A stretch of DNA of 64,000 nucleotides from Ectopseudomonas khazarica. Its GTDB lineage: Bacteria > Pseudomonadota > Gammaproteobacteria > Pseudomonadales > Pseudomonadaceae. Positions 11,348 to 20,268 of the stretch are shown one piece after another. The stretch lies in contig NZ_SBHZ01000005.1 of assembly GCF_004521985.1 (NCBI RefSeq), positions 124,001-188,000 on the forward strand, written 5' to 3'. The notes below the pieces were generated by a model. The model made no database searches. It saw only the letters and a program-made list of their open reading frames with translations, and had not been told where the DNA came from. The translations under genes and the position numbers were made by a program. The stretch's first letter is position 1; each line of letters opens with the position of its first letter.

Positions 11348-12046
11348 ATGATTGACGTACGTCCGTTCGAACAACTCGGTGGCGCCCACCACGGCTGGCT
11401 CAATGCCCGCCACCATTTTTCCTTCGCCGAATACTACGATCCGCAGCGCATGAGCTGGGGCAACCTGCGTGTCTGGAACGACGACGAGATCGCGCCGCAC
11501 TCGGGCTTCCCGCCCCATCCGCATCGTGACATGGAGATCATCACCTATGTCCGCGAAGGGGCTATCAGCCACGAGGACAACCTGGGCAACAAGGGCCGTA
11601 CCGAGGCCGGCGATGTGCAGGTGATGAGCGCCGGCACCGGGATCGCCCACAGCGAGTACAACCTGGAGGATGAGACCACCAAGATCTTCCAGATCTGGAT
11701 CCAGCCGACCCAGGCGGGCCTGCCGCCGTCCTGGGGCGCCAGGCCGTTTCCCAAGGGAGATCGCTCCGGAGCCTTCGTCACCCTGGCCAGTGGCTACGAG
11801 GAAGATGTCGACGCCCTGCGCATCCGCACCGATGCGCGACTGCTAGCCGCCACGATCAAGGCCGGACAGACCGCCGAGTACAGCCTACAGCCGGGCCGCA
11901 AGGCCTATCTGGTCGCGGCCAGCGGCGCCTTCAGCGTCAACGGCGTGGCCGCCAAGGCACGTGACGGGGTGGCCATCGCCAAGGAAACCCAGCTGCGCGT
12001 CGAAGCGCAGGAAGACAGCGAGATCGTGCTGGTGGACGTCGCCTGA
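11348..12046 (+). CDS. Pirin family protein
   Basis: 232-residue bicupin. The N-terminal cupin carries the metal-binding pattern FPPHPHRDMEIITYV (His ligands), with a further His and Glu near residues 100-105 (GIAHSEYN). The C-terminal cupin lacks a comparable set. Bacterial pirins of this type have quercetinase or regulatory activities, and this one cannot be resolved further. The start at 11348 is supported by AGGAGG 7 nt upstream. Convergent with the FGGY kinase operon. Confidence 0.92.
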   Translation: MIDVRPFEQLGGAHHGWLNARHHFSFAEYYDPQRMSWGNLRVWNDDEIAPHSGFPPHPHRDMEIITYVREGAISHEDNLGNKGRTEAGDVQVMSAGTGIAHSEYNLEDETTKIFQIWIQPTQAGLPPSWGARPFPKGDRSGAFVTLASGYEEDVDALRIRTDARLLAATIKAGQTAEYSLQPGRKAYLVAASGAFSVNGVAAKARDGVAIAKETQLRVEAQEDSEIVLVDVA

Positions 12047-12083
12047 GGCTATTCGGGGGCGACGCACCTCCCGGCTTGCAGCC

Positions 12084-13643
12084 CTAGGCCGGATAGCCGG
12101 TGATCTTGCGGATGCGCTGGTACAGCGGCCTGAGCTGGCGATACATGCGCTGGTAGACCTGCGTGTAGAGCTGCTCGTAGGTGCGCTGCGCCGCCGGGTC
12201 GGGCTCGAAGACCTGGCCGACGCGGGTCATCGCGGCGATGGCGGCCGCATAGTCGGCATGCAGGCCAAGGCCCACGGCGCAGTTGATCGCCGCCCCGAGG
12301 CCGCTGGTTTCGTACAGATGCGGGCGCTCTGCCGGCAGGCCGAAGATGTCGGCGGTCAGCTGCATCGCCGCATCGCTCTGCGAACCACCGCCGGACACGC
12401 GCAGGCGCCGGATCGGCGTGCCGGCACGTTTCTCGATGCGCTCCTTGCCCTGGCGCAGGGCATACGCCAGCCCTTCGAGGATGGCGCGATACAGGTGGGC
12501 GCGCGTGTGCACGTCACCGAAGCCGATGATCGAGCCCTTGGCCTCCAGTCCGGGCTCCCGGATACCGGGGGTCCAGTAGGGTTGCAGCATCAGCCCCATG
12601 GAGCCGGGGGGCACGGCGTTGACCAGTTCGTCGAACAGGGCCTCGGGCGCCACGCCCAGAGCCTCGGCGCGCTGCATCTCGCGCAGGCCGAACTCGCGCT
12701 TGAACCAGCTGACCATCCAGAAACCGCGATAGATCATCACCTCGGTGTTGAAGTGATCCGGCAGCGCTGCCGGGTACGGCGGAATCAGCGCGATGGTCTC
12801 CAGATAACGACTGCGGGTGGTGTTGATGGTCGCCGTGGTGCCGTAGGAGAGGCACGCGGTGCTCGCGTCCAGTGCGCCGGAGCCGAGCACCTCGCAGGCC
12901 TTGTCGGCACCAGCGGCGATCAGCGGCAGCCCCTCGGGAATACCGGTGTGACGACTCGCCTGCGCCGAGATGCTGCCCAGGCGCTCCCCCGGCTTGAACA
13001 GCTCGGGCAGCTGTTCCCGGCGTACCGCCAGCGCCTGCCATTTCCAGTCCCGCGGCGCAGCCCAGCACAGGCGCTTGTAGTCGAACGGCAGGTAGGCCAC
13101 GCAACTGCTGGTCGAGTCGACGAAACGACCACACAGACGATGGGTGAGAAAGCCCGAGAGCAGCAGCACCTTGTGCGTGCGGGCGGCGATCTCCGGTTGC
13201 TGCTGGGCGACCCAGTTGACCTCGGCCTGGCCACGGAAGTGATCGACCGCCTCCTCGGCACGGGCCAGTTTGAACAGCCAGCCCCACGGCCCCTTGATGC
13301 GCTCGCGGACCTCGGCGCGACGCTGGTCGAGCCAGAGGATCGCCGGGCGCAGCGGCGTGCCCTGCTCATCGACATGAATGACGCTGCCACGCTGCGTGGT
13401 CACCGCCACGCCCCTGATCAGGCTGCGGTCGATGTCCGCCTGCTGCCAGAGCAGCCGACAGGCCTCACCCAGGCTGGCCCAGTAATACTCCGGGTCCTGC
13501 TCGGCCCAGCCCGGCTGGCTGGAGAAGTACGGGTCGAGCTCCACCTTGCCCTTGGCGAGCAGGTTGCCGGCGGTATCGAACAGCAGCGCACGCACGCTCT
13601 GGGTGCCGTTGTCGATGCTCAGCAGGTAGCTTGGTTCGCTCAA
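12084..13643 (-). CDS. FGGY-family carbohydrate kinase
   Basis: ATP-dependent sugar/polyol kinase, 519 residues if translated from TTG at 13643. AAGGA lies 7 nt upstream of that TTG. The in-frame ATG at 13667 has no ribosome site but would add only 8 residues. Features: phosphate-binding loop LSIDNGTQSVRALLFD at the N-terminus, sugar-binding GYSxxx-like segment SYGTTATINT, and the C-terminal adenosine segment VSGGGSQSDAAMQ. Last gene of a three-gene operon with a GlpD-like dehydrogenase and an AGPS-like flavoprotein. The substrate may be a polyol or glycerol-like compound, but this is inference. Confidence 0.9.
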   Translation of the reverse strand: MSEPSYLLSIDNGTQSVRALLFDTAGNLLAKGKVELDPYFSSQPGWAEQDPEYYWASLGEACRLLWQQADIDRSLIRGVAVTTQRGSVIHVDEQGTPLRPAILWLDQRRAEVRERIKGPWGWLFKLARAEEAVDHFRGQAEVNWVAQQQPEIAARTHKVLLLSGFLTHRLCGRFVDSTSSCVAYLPFDYKRLCWAAPRDWKWQALAVRREQLPELFKPGERLGSISAQASRHTGIPEGLPLIAAGADKACEVLGSGALDASTACLSYGTTATINTTRSRYLETIALIPPYPAALPDHFNTEVMIYRGFWMVSWFKREFGLREMQRAEALGVAPEALFDELVNAVPPGSMGLMLQPYWTPGIREPGLEAKGSIIGFGDVHTRAHLYRAILEGLAYALRQGKERIEKRAGTPIRRLRVSGGGSQSDAAMQLTADIFGLPAERPHLYETSGLGAAINCAVGLGLHADYAAAIAAMTRVGQVFEPDPAAQRTYEQLYTQVYQRMYRQLRPLYQRIRKITGYPA

Positions 13644-13744
13644 GGTGTGATCCTTCTTGTCAGGCATGTGGCTGCGTGGCCGGCTGCATACCGGGCGCGG
13701 CTTCTTCGTTTGTCCCGGTTCGCGTCCAGGCCGCCGCTGGATGA

Positions 13745-15322
13745 TCAGGCTGGCGGCAAGCTGTAGCAGCGTTGCCAGAGCGCCAGGTAGTTCGCTTGTT
13801 CCTGCAGCCAGCGCTCGTCGCTCCAGCCCAGGCGTGGCTGGCACAGCGCACGAATGCGCGGCAGCTCGGCACGCCCGCCTTCGGCCAGCAACAGGCCCAG
13901 ACGGGTACGGCGCAGCAGCAGGTCGTCCAGGTGCAGCACCAGTTCGCCGTCGACGGCCCAGGCCAGCTCGGCCCACAGGGTGTCGGTGCCGGCGACGCAC
14001 GCCTCACCCAGGGCTTCGATCCGGCGCAGCACCTCGCCCAGCTGGCGACCATGGCGACCGGCCAGACGCCGTTGCTGCGCCGGGCTCAGCGACGCCATGG
14101 ACGGCAACGCTTCAGCGCGGAACACCGCACAACCGCGGTCGTCGACCGTCTTGCCGACGAAGCCGGCGCAGGCCCGCAGCACCTCCAGCGCCAGCAGCCG
14201 GAAGGTCGTCAGCTTGCCGCCGGCCAGGGTCACGCACCCCGGCTCGACCCACAGCGCATGCTCGCGCTTCTCGTCCGAGGGCTTCAGGCCGACGGCGCCG
14301 TCACTTACCACCGGACGCACGCCGGCCCAGGTCGCCAGCACGTCGGCGCGGCCGACCAGGGCCTGGGGAAACTGCTGGGCACAGGCCGCCAGCAGGTAGT
14401 CGACCTCCGCGTTGCTGATGGCCGCCTCGTCATCCAGCGCCCCATCATGATCCAGGTCGGTGGTGCCGATCACCGTCGCCCCTTCCCAGGGGAAGACGAA
14501 CACCGGCCGACCATCCTCCGCATGCATGAAACTGAAGGCGTGGGCCACCGGCAGGCGCCAGCCCGGCAGCAGCAGATGGCTGCCGCGCAGCGGGCGGATC
14601 CGCCCATTGCCCGGCGTCCGCAGGCGGTCGGCCCAGGCCCCGGTGGCCTGCGCCACGGCGCGACTGCGCAGCGGGTAGCGCGCGCCCGTCTGCGTATCTT
14701 CGGCGAGCACACCGACGACCTGGTCCGCCTCGCGCAGCAGCTCGACCACGCGCATGCCGTTGAGCGCCTCGCCACCGTCGCTGCGCGCCTCACCCAGCAC
14801 ACGTTGCACCAGGCGCGCATCGTCGGTCACCGCGTCGAAGAAACGCGTGCCACCCAGCAGGCCATCCTCGCGCAGGCCCGGCGCCAGGTAGCGCAGTTGC
14901 TGCAGCGGGTAGAACAGGTGATTGCGCTTGCCGGCCAGGGCGTCATACAGGCTCAGCAAACCGCCGAAGACCCTGGGGCCGGGAAAGCCGCCACGATAGT
15001 GCGGCATGACGAAGCTCAGCGGCTGCACCAGCCCCGGCGCCTCGCCCAGCAGGCGCTGGCGCTCGCGTACCGAGTCACGGGTCAGCGCCAGTTGCCCCTT
15101 GGCGACATAGCGCAACCCGCCGTGGACCATTTTCGACGAGCGACTGGAGGTGCCCCAGGCGAAATCACGCTGCTCCAGCAGCAGGCAACGCCAGCCACGC
15201 CGGGCGGCCTCGCGCAGGATGCCGGCGCCGCAGATGCCGCCGCCGATCACCAGCAAGTCCCAGTCGCGCGCCGCCAGCTCGGGCAGGGCACGTTCGCGCC
15301 AGGCGGCGTTCCAGGCTTCCAT
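13745..15322 (-). CDS. GlpD-like FAD-dependent dehydrogenase
   Basis: 525 residues of the glycerol-3-phosphate dehydrogenase/oxidase family. It has the FAD-binding GGGICGAGILREAARRG at 27-43, a GlpD-typical SSRSSKMVHGGLRY segment and a C-terminal DAO_C domain (about 370-500). It would oxidise a polyol phosphate at the membrane with transfer to quinone. It is separated by only 2 nt from the upstream AGPS-like gene (TGA-tc-ATG) and precedes the FGGY kinase. The combination suggests oxidation of a phosphorylated substrate made by the kinase. It is probably not the main glycerol catabolic GlpD, which normally sits with glpFKR. Confidence 0.88.
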   Translation of the reverse strand: MEAWNAAWRERALPELAARDWDLLVIGGGICGAGILREAARRGWRCLLLEQRDFAWGTSSRSSKMVHGGLRYVAKGQLALTRDSVRERQRLLGEAPGLVQPLSFVMPHYRGGFPGPRVFGGLLSLYDALAGKRNHLFYPLQQLRYLAPGLREDGLLGGTRFFDAVTDDARLVQRVLGEARSDGGEALNGMRVVELLREADQVVGVLAEDTQTGARYPLRSRAVAQATGAWADRLRTPGNGRIRPLRGSHLLLPGWRLPVAHAFSFMHAEDGRPVFVFPWEGATVIGTTDLDHDGALDDEAAISNAEVDYLLAACAQQFPQALVGRADVLATWAGVRPVVSDGAVGLKPSDEKREHALWVEPGCVTLAGGKLTTFRLLALEVLRACAGFVGKTVDDRGCAVFRAEALPSMASLSPAQQRRLAGRHGRQLGEVLRRIEALGEACVAGTDTLWAELAWAVDGELVLHLDDLLLRRTRLGLLLAEGGRAELPRIRALCQPRLGWSDERWLQEQANYLALWQRCYSLPPA

Positions 15323-15324
15323 GA

Positions 15325-16920
15325 TCAGTCCTGCAGGAGCACGCCGGGAGCCAGGCGCTGTTCAGGATCGAAATGCGCGGACAGCTTGCGCAACGTGGCC
15401 ATGCCCAGTTCGCCCTTCTCCTCCACCAGGTACGGCGCATGGTCACGCCCGACGCCATGCTGGTGGCTGATGGTGCCGCGGTTCTCGGCGATGGTGCGGC
15501 TGGCCGCAGCCTTCAGGCGCTGCCAGCGCGACAGGGCCTCGGCGTAGTCGCTGCCCGGCCGGAACACATAGGTGGTGTAGATGCTGGAGCCCTCGCCATA
15601 GACGTGCGACAGGTGGGTGAACACATGCACGCGCTCACCGTCGCCGACCAGCTCTTCGCGCAGGCTGGCTTCGACCTTGTTCAGCAGGTTGTCGACGTTC
15701 GACCAGTCGGTGGCGGTTTCCAGGGTGTCGACCAGATAGCCGCCCTCCCACAGACCGTGGCGCAGGTACGGGAAGCGGAAGCGATTCTGCTCCCACTTCT
15801 TGCCCAGCAGGGTGCCGGTGAACACTCCGCCGAAGCCCTTCAGCAGGCGCCGCGCCTGTTTCAGCGAGGCGGCGTTCTGCACGCGGCTGCCGGTGACGCC
15901 GAAGGTCAGCATGCACTTGCCGTCACGGGCGCCGCGCAACGCCAGGTACTTTTCCAGCAGGGCGATCTGCTGCGGATGCCCGGCCAGCGCCAGCTGGGTT
16001 CGCGACTCGATGGCATTGGACAGGCGCAGCATGGACAGGGGTACGCGCGCCTGGGCCAGTTGGCGCACGGCGCTCAGTGCCTGCTGCCAGTCGGGCAGGA
16101 AGACGCTATAGAAGCGCTCCTGCTCGGCCAGGCGGCTGATGCGCACGCGAACTTCGGAAATCACCCCGAAGCGCCCTTCCGAGCCCAGCACCAGCTCGCG
16201 CAGGTCGGGGCCGGCGGCCGAGGCCGGGAAGGTGGGAATCTCCAGGGTGCCGGCGAAGGTTTCCAGCTTGCCGCCGGCGAACAGTTGCTCGATGCGCCCA
16301 TAGCGCAGGGACTGCTGACCGCTGGAGCGACTGGCCACCCAGCCGCCGAGGGTCGACAGCTCCCAGGACTGCGGGAAGTGCCCCAGGGTGTAGCCGCGTG
16401 CGCGCAACTGGCTCTCGACCTGCGGGCCATTGGCGCCGGGGCCGAAGGTGGCGATGAGGCTGTCTTCGTCGATGTCGAGCAGACGCGTCATGCGCTCCAG
16501 CGACAGGGTCAGCACGGGGCGCTCGCCGGCTTGCGGATTGATGTGCCCGGCCACCGAGGTACCGCCGCCATAGGGAATCAGCGTGACGTCGTGCTGCTGC
16601 GCCCAGGCCAGCAGCTCGCGGATCTGCTCGGCGCTTTCCGGGCAGGCAACGCCATCGGGAAACAGGCCGAAATCCCCGGAGCGCATGGCCAGCCAGTCCG
16701 GCAGGCTCTGCCCACGGGCGTGGCGCACGCGCATCTCGGCGTCCTGGCTGATCGACGGGTGCGGCGCCAGGCGCGACGGCGGCACGCTGGTCAGCACCTG
16801 CGCCAGGCTGGCATCGGCCAGACGCTGCCCTGGCCCGATCAGCTCGGCGAGAAACGCCTCGCCATGTGCCGGCAGTTCCACTTCGGTCGACTCGTCACCC
16901 CATCCGTTCCAGCGTCGCAT
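15325..16920 (-). CDS. FAD-binding oxidase, alkyldihydroxyacetonephosphate synthase-like
   Basis: 531 residues. It has a PCMH-type FAD-binding domain with LIPYGGGTSVAGHI near residue 135 and a C-terminal FAD_oxidase_C domain. The HQHGVG motif and the tyrosine pair in SIYTTYVFR near residues 450-490 correspond to active-site elements of alkylglycerone-phosphate synthase (AGPS). Related proteins include D-lactate dehydrogenases, so the exact reaction is open. The start at 16920 is chosen because GGGGAA lies 6 nt upstream; an ATG at 16944 has nothing. First gene of the operon, divergent from the AraC regulator. Confidence 0.88.
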   Translation of the reverse strand: MRRWNGWGDESTEVELPAHGEAFLAELIGPGQRLADASLAQVLTSVPPSRLAPHPSISQDAEMRVRHARGQSLPDWLAMRSGDFGLFPDGVACPESAEQIRELLAWAQQHDVTLIPYGGGTSVAGHINPQAGERPVLTLSLERMTRLLDIDEDSLIATFGPGANGPQVESQLRARGYTLGHFPQSWELSTLGGWVASRSSGQQSLRYGRIEQLFAGGKLETFAGTLEIPTFPASAAGPDLRELVLGSEGRFGVISEVRVRISRLAEQERFYSVFLPDWQQALSAVRQLAQARVPLSMLRLSNAIESRTQLALAGHPQQIALLEKYLALRGARDGKCMLTFGVTGSRVQNAASLKQARRLLKGFGGVFTGTLLGKKWEQNRFRFPYLRHGLWEGGYLVDTLETATDWSNVDNLLNKVEASLREELVGDGERVHVFTHLSHVYGEGSSIYTTYVFRPGSDYAEALSRWQRLKAAASRTIAENRGTISHQHGVGRDHAPYLVEEKGELGMATLRKLSAHFDPEQRLAPGVLLQD

Positions 16921-17057
16921 TGCGTTCCCCATTCCGATCAGCACTGATGGCTGCCTATACTAGCCAGCCGTCGTCCGCCGTCACTGTCGGATTGTGACAG
17001 GCGCTGTCGCCAATCAAGACAGGCAGAGCACCCTTTCACCCAGAACAAGAAGAACCC

Positions 17058-18092
17058 ATGGAAAACCTCGGCTACACCTCGGTTCCCGCCCTGCTCAAGT
17101 ACCTGCGCCAGGCCGAGCACCTCGGCCTGGACATCGATCGCGCGCTGGCGGCGGCCGGCATCGATGCGCGCGACCTGGCCGACAACGGCAAGCGCATGCC
17201 CAGCGAGGTGCATGAACGCCTGCTGGAATACCTGATGAGCGTTTCCGCCGACCCGCTGTTCGGCCTGCACGCGGCGCGCTTCGTGCAGCCGGGTTCCTGG
17301 AGCGTGCTCGGTTACATCGCCATGAACTGCGCCACCCTGGGCGAAGCCATGAGCCGCATCGTGCCCTACGAGAAACTGGTGGGTGACATGGGCACCAGCC
17401 GTATCGAAGCGGCCGAGGACCATGTACGTCTGATCTGGAGCTGCCGTCATCAGGGCCCCGAGGTGCGGCGACACATGGTGGAGAACGTGCTCGCCTCCTG
17501 GCTGCTGTACGCACGCTGGATCGCCGACTCCGAGCACTCGCCACGCGAGGTGTGGTTCGAGCACGCGCAACCGGCCGGCACCACGCTCGACGACTACCAG
17601 CAGCTGTTCGGCTGCCCGGTGCTGTTCGAGCAGCCATGCAATGCGCTGCTGGTGCCGCTGGACTACCTGGGCGTCGCGTTGCGCCAGGCCGACGCCAACC
17701 TGCTGCGCACGCTGGAAGAGCACGCGCTGACCCTGATGGCCGGCCTGGACGATGACGAGCCGCTACCGCGACGGGTGAAGAATGCCCTGCGCCTGCTGCT
17801 CAAGGATGGTCTGCCACGCAAGGAGCGGGTGGCCGAGAAGTTCGACATGACGGTGCGCACCCTGCAGCGCCATCTGCAGCAGGCCGGCACCAGCTACCAG
17901 CAGATACTCGACGAGCTGCGTCAGGAGCTGGCCGAGCACTACCTGCTGCGCAGTGACCTGGCGATCCAGGACATTGCCTGCTACCTGGGTTTCACCGAGT
18001 CACGCTCCTTCCACCGCAGTTTCAAGAGCTGGACCGGACAGACGCCGGGGGAGTTTCGCGAGAACCGGCGCCGTGACAACCCGCTCGCCTAG
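17058..18092 (+). CDS. AraC family transcriptional regulator (Arabinose_bd type)
   Basis: 344 residues. An N-terminal ligand-sensing domain of the AraC-type arabinose-binding-like (OruR/ArgR-like) group spans about residues 15-200. A C-terminal HTH_18 domain (about 240-335) has the second-helix signature IQDIACYLGFTESRSFHRSFKSW. It is divergent from the AGPS-like/GlpD-like/FGGY operon with a 137-bp shared intergenic region, so it is probably that operon's activator. The stop codon lies in a CTAG shared with the convergent doxX gene. Confidence 0.9.
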   Translation: MENLGYTSVPALLKYLRQAEHLGLDIDRALAAAGIDARDLADNGKRMPSEVHERLLEYLMSVSADPLFGLHAARFVQPGSWSVLGYIAMNCATLGEAMSRIVPYEKLVGDMGTSRIEAAEDHVRLIWSCRHQGPEVRRHMVENVLASWLLYARWIADSEHSPREVWFEHAQPAGTTLDDYQQLFGCPVLFEQPCNALLVPLDYLGVALRQADANLLRTLEEHALTLMAGLDDDEPLPRRVKNALRLLLKDGLPRKERVAEKFDMTVRTLQRHLQQAGTSYQQILDELRQELAEHYLLRSDLAIQDIACYLGFTESRSFHRSFKSWTGQTPGEFRENRRRDNPLA

Positions 18093-18697
18093 GCGGACGC
18101 ACGCGGCGTGCGCCACTGCCGCGCCAGCCAGTAATCCAGACTGAACCAGCGCCCTGCCCCACTGAAGAACAGCGCGACCAGCATCACCAGGTAAGTGACG
18201 GCGAACTCGATGCCGTTGTTCAGCACCACGAACTTGCCGCTGCTCGTCAGCCAGTCATAGTTGCCGTGTTCGCGCAGGATGGCGCGTGCCCGTTCCAGCT
18301 TCTGCGCAGCCGCCAGCACGCGTTCGTTGGCGAAGGGCGCGGACGGGTCGGCGATCGCCTGCCAGCCGTAGGGCCAGTGCACCGCACAGATCGCCACCAG
18401 CATGGTGACGATCAGCGGAATGCTGATCCAGCGCACCGCCAGGCCGAACAGCAGCAGAATGGCGCCACCGGCCTCGCTCAGCGCTGCGGCCCAGGCCAGC
18501 AGCTCGGGGAATGGCAGGCCAAGCCCCCAGTCCGGGTTGCCGAACCAGGCCGCCGTGGCGCCGATATCGGCCAGTTTCTGCGTACCGGCCATCCAGAACA
18601 CCGGCACCAGGTACAGGCGCAGCAGCAGCGGGCCGAGGAAATCCAGGCGCCGGGAATACTCCAGCGCATCCTGGAAACGATTGAGCAAAGCGATCAT
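18089..18697 (-). CDS. DoxX family membrane protein (HvfD position)
   Basis: 202 residues, DoxX-type integral membrane protein with about four membrane segments (near 20-40, 67-85, 90-110 and 160-180). It has the DoxX-typical PVFWMAGTQKLAD at the first segment and an insert of about 40 hydrophilic residues between TM3 and TM4. Last gene of the hvfABC operon, 5 nt after hvfC. In known bufferin/Hvf clusters a DoxX protein often accompanies the modification enzymes, but its biochemical role is unsettled. It is convergent with the AraC gene, sharing CTAG. Confidence 0.88.
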   Translation of the reverse strand: MIALLNRFQDALEYSRRLDFLGPLLLRLYLVPVFWMAGTQKLADIGATAAWFGNPDWGLGLPFPELLAWAAALSEAGGAILLLFGLAVRWISIPLIVTMLVAICAVHWPYGWQAIADPSAPFANERVLAAAQKLERARAILREHGNYDWLTSSGKFVVLNNGIEFAVTYLVMLVALFFSGAGRWFSLDYWLARQWRTPRASA

Positions 18698-18702
18698 GAC
18701 GG

Positions 18703-19413
18703 TCAGTCCTCGGTATAGGGAAACCAGATGTCGCGCGCCTGCCAGTCTTCCAGCAGCGCACGGGCGTTAGCGAAATAGCTGCGGTCGGCGGCCAAGCCTG
18801 CAGCCGTGGCCAGGGCCAGCTGCGCCTGCAGCGGTGGTTCGCCGGCCTGCAGGCGCAGCGCCAGCTGGTAGGCGAAGGGCGTCAGCTGCATGAAGCGCAC
18901 CTGATCCTTGCCATCCCGCCAGACCAGCAGGCAGGTCGGCTCGTCAGGCGGCTGCGCAGGGCGATGTTCAGCACCGATGCGCTGGACCGGCCACACATAG
19001 GCCAGCGGCCAGGCCAGCGGCGACCAGCCGCGTTGCGGCAGCTGCGCCTCGCTGACATCCAGCGCCAGCTCCACCCATTCGTAGTGCGCCAGCTCCAGCA
19101 TGAACGGCGGGTCGTCAGGCTCAGGGCGGTAGCCCTGTTGCAACCAGGCGATGAACTCCTGACTGATTTCCAGGAAATAGGGGGTAGCGGCACGGTGTTC
19201 GGCGAGAAAGCCGCGCACCAGGCGTTGCCAGCGCTCGGCACCGAGCACGCCGCGCAGCACCGGGAAGGCACCGCTCACCAGGCTGGCGACATTGTTGAAG
19301 AACAGCTCCTCGTAGATCGCCATGCGCTCGGCGGCGATCCCCGGCAGCAGCCTGTGCGCATCGGGCTGACGGATGCGCGCGGCGAAATCGCGCTGCAGCT
19401 CGATCCCCTTCAT
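18703..19413 (-). CDS. hvfC: HvfC, DUF2063 partner protein of the MNIO enzyme
   Basis: 236 residues. An N-terminal DUF2063 (putative DNA-binding by Pfam name) domain, about residues 5-95, is recognisable from LQRDFAARIRQPD and AERMAIYEELFFNNV. The C-terminal helical part contains FMQLTPFAYQLALRLQ. In bufferin and other MNIO RiPP pathways this partner presents the precursor peptide to the DUF692 enzyme. It overlaps hvfB by 4 nt (ATGA), a sign of coupled translation and a stable complex. Cytoplasmic. Confidence 0.9.
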   Translation of the reverse strand: MKGIELQRDFAARIRQPDAHRLLPGIAAERMAIYEELFFNNVASLVSGAFPVLRGVLGAERWQRLVRGFLAEHRAATPYFLEISQEFIAWLQQGYRPEPDDPPFMLELAHYEWVELALDVSEAQLPQRGWSPLAWPLAYVWPVQRIGAEHRPAQPPDEPTCLLVWRDGKDQVRFMQLTPFAYQLALRLQAGEPPLQAQLALATAAGLAADRSYFANARALLEDWQARDIWFPYTED

Positions 19414-20252
19414 GTGCCGTACCTGCCGAGAGGTGCCGCGGCCTGCTGCAACGCACGGATATGCGCCAGCTCGGCATAGAGTTCGGCCAGCGGCGGGAAG
19501 TTGAAGTCGCGCTCCAGCAGCGTCGGTCGCACGCCATGCCGCGCGTAGGTGGCACGCAGCAGGGCCCAGACCGGGTCGATCACCGCGGCTCCGTGGGTAT
19601 CGATCTTCAGGTCGTCGGCCTGGTCGTAGTGACCGGCCACATGCAGGTAGGCGATGCGCTCGCTGGGCATCGCCGCGATGTAGGCATCGGCATCGAAGCC
19701 GAAATTCAGGCTGTTGACGTAGACGTTGTTGACGTCCAGCAGCAGCTGGCAGTCGGCCCGCTCCAGCACCGCGCAGACGAACTCTGCTTCCTCCAGCTCA
19801 CCCGGCAGGCGTGCATAGGCCGAGACGTTCTCGATGATCAGCGGCCGTTCCAGCACGTCCTGGACGATGCGCACGCGCTCGGCGATGCGCAGCACCGACT
19901 CCTCGGAGAACGGCAGCGGCATCAGGTCGTAGAGCTGGCCCTCGTCGGCACAGGCCGACAGGTGCTCGCTGTAGGCCAGCACGCCGTGCGCATCGAGAAA
20001 ACCCTTGATGGCGTGCAGCAGGTCCAGATCCAGCGGTGCAAAGCCACCCAGGTTGAGGGAAAGACCATGGCACAACAGCGGCCGGCGCTCGCTCAGGGCC
20101 CGCAACTGCTTGCCCAGGCGACCGCCGACGCCGATCCAGTTCTCCGGCGCGACCTCCAGGAAGTCGGCGCCGCTGGCGGCATCGGCGCTCAGCTCGGCCA
20201 ACAGGCCGCGGCGCAGGCCAAGCCCGGCGCCGCTGAGAGGTGCGAGTTGCAT
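19410..20252 (-). CDS. hvfB: HvfB, DUF692 multinuclear non-heme iron oxidative enzyme
   Basis: 280-residue TIM-barrel MNIO enzyme of the family that includes MbnB. Known members oxidise precursor-peptide cysteines to thiooxazole or oxazolone/thioamide groups. Candidate metal ligands are visible in order: His62 (CHGLSLN), His97 (SEHLSA), Glu141 (IIENVS), Asp173 (LLDVNN), His204 or His208, Asp218/His220 (DTHG) and Glu247 (LLERDF). The start at 20252 has GAGGGA upstream; the longer frame to 20339 overlaps hvfA. The gene begins 16 nt after the hvfA stop. Confidence 0.93.
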   Translation of the reverse strand: MQLAPLSGAGLGLRRGLLAELSADAASGADFLEVAPENWIGVGGRLGKQLRALSERRPLLCHGLSLNLGGFAPLDLDLLHAIKGFLDAHGVLAYSEHLSACADEGQLYDLMPLPFSEESVLRIAERVRIVQDVLERPLIIENVSAYARLPGELEEAEFVCAVLERADCQLLLDVNNVYVNSLNFGFDADAYIAAMPSERIAYLHVAGHYDQADDLKIDTHGAAVIDPVWALLRATYARHGVRPTLLERDFNFPPLAELYAELAHIRALQQAAAPLGRYGT

Positions 20253-20268
20253 GATCCGTCCCTCGCCC

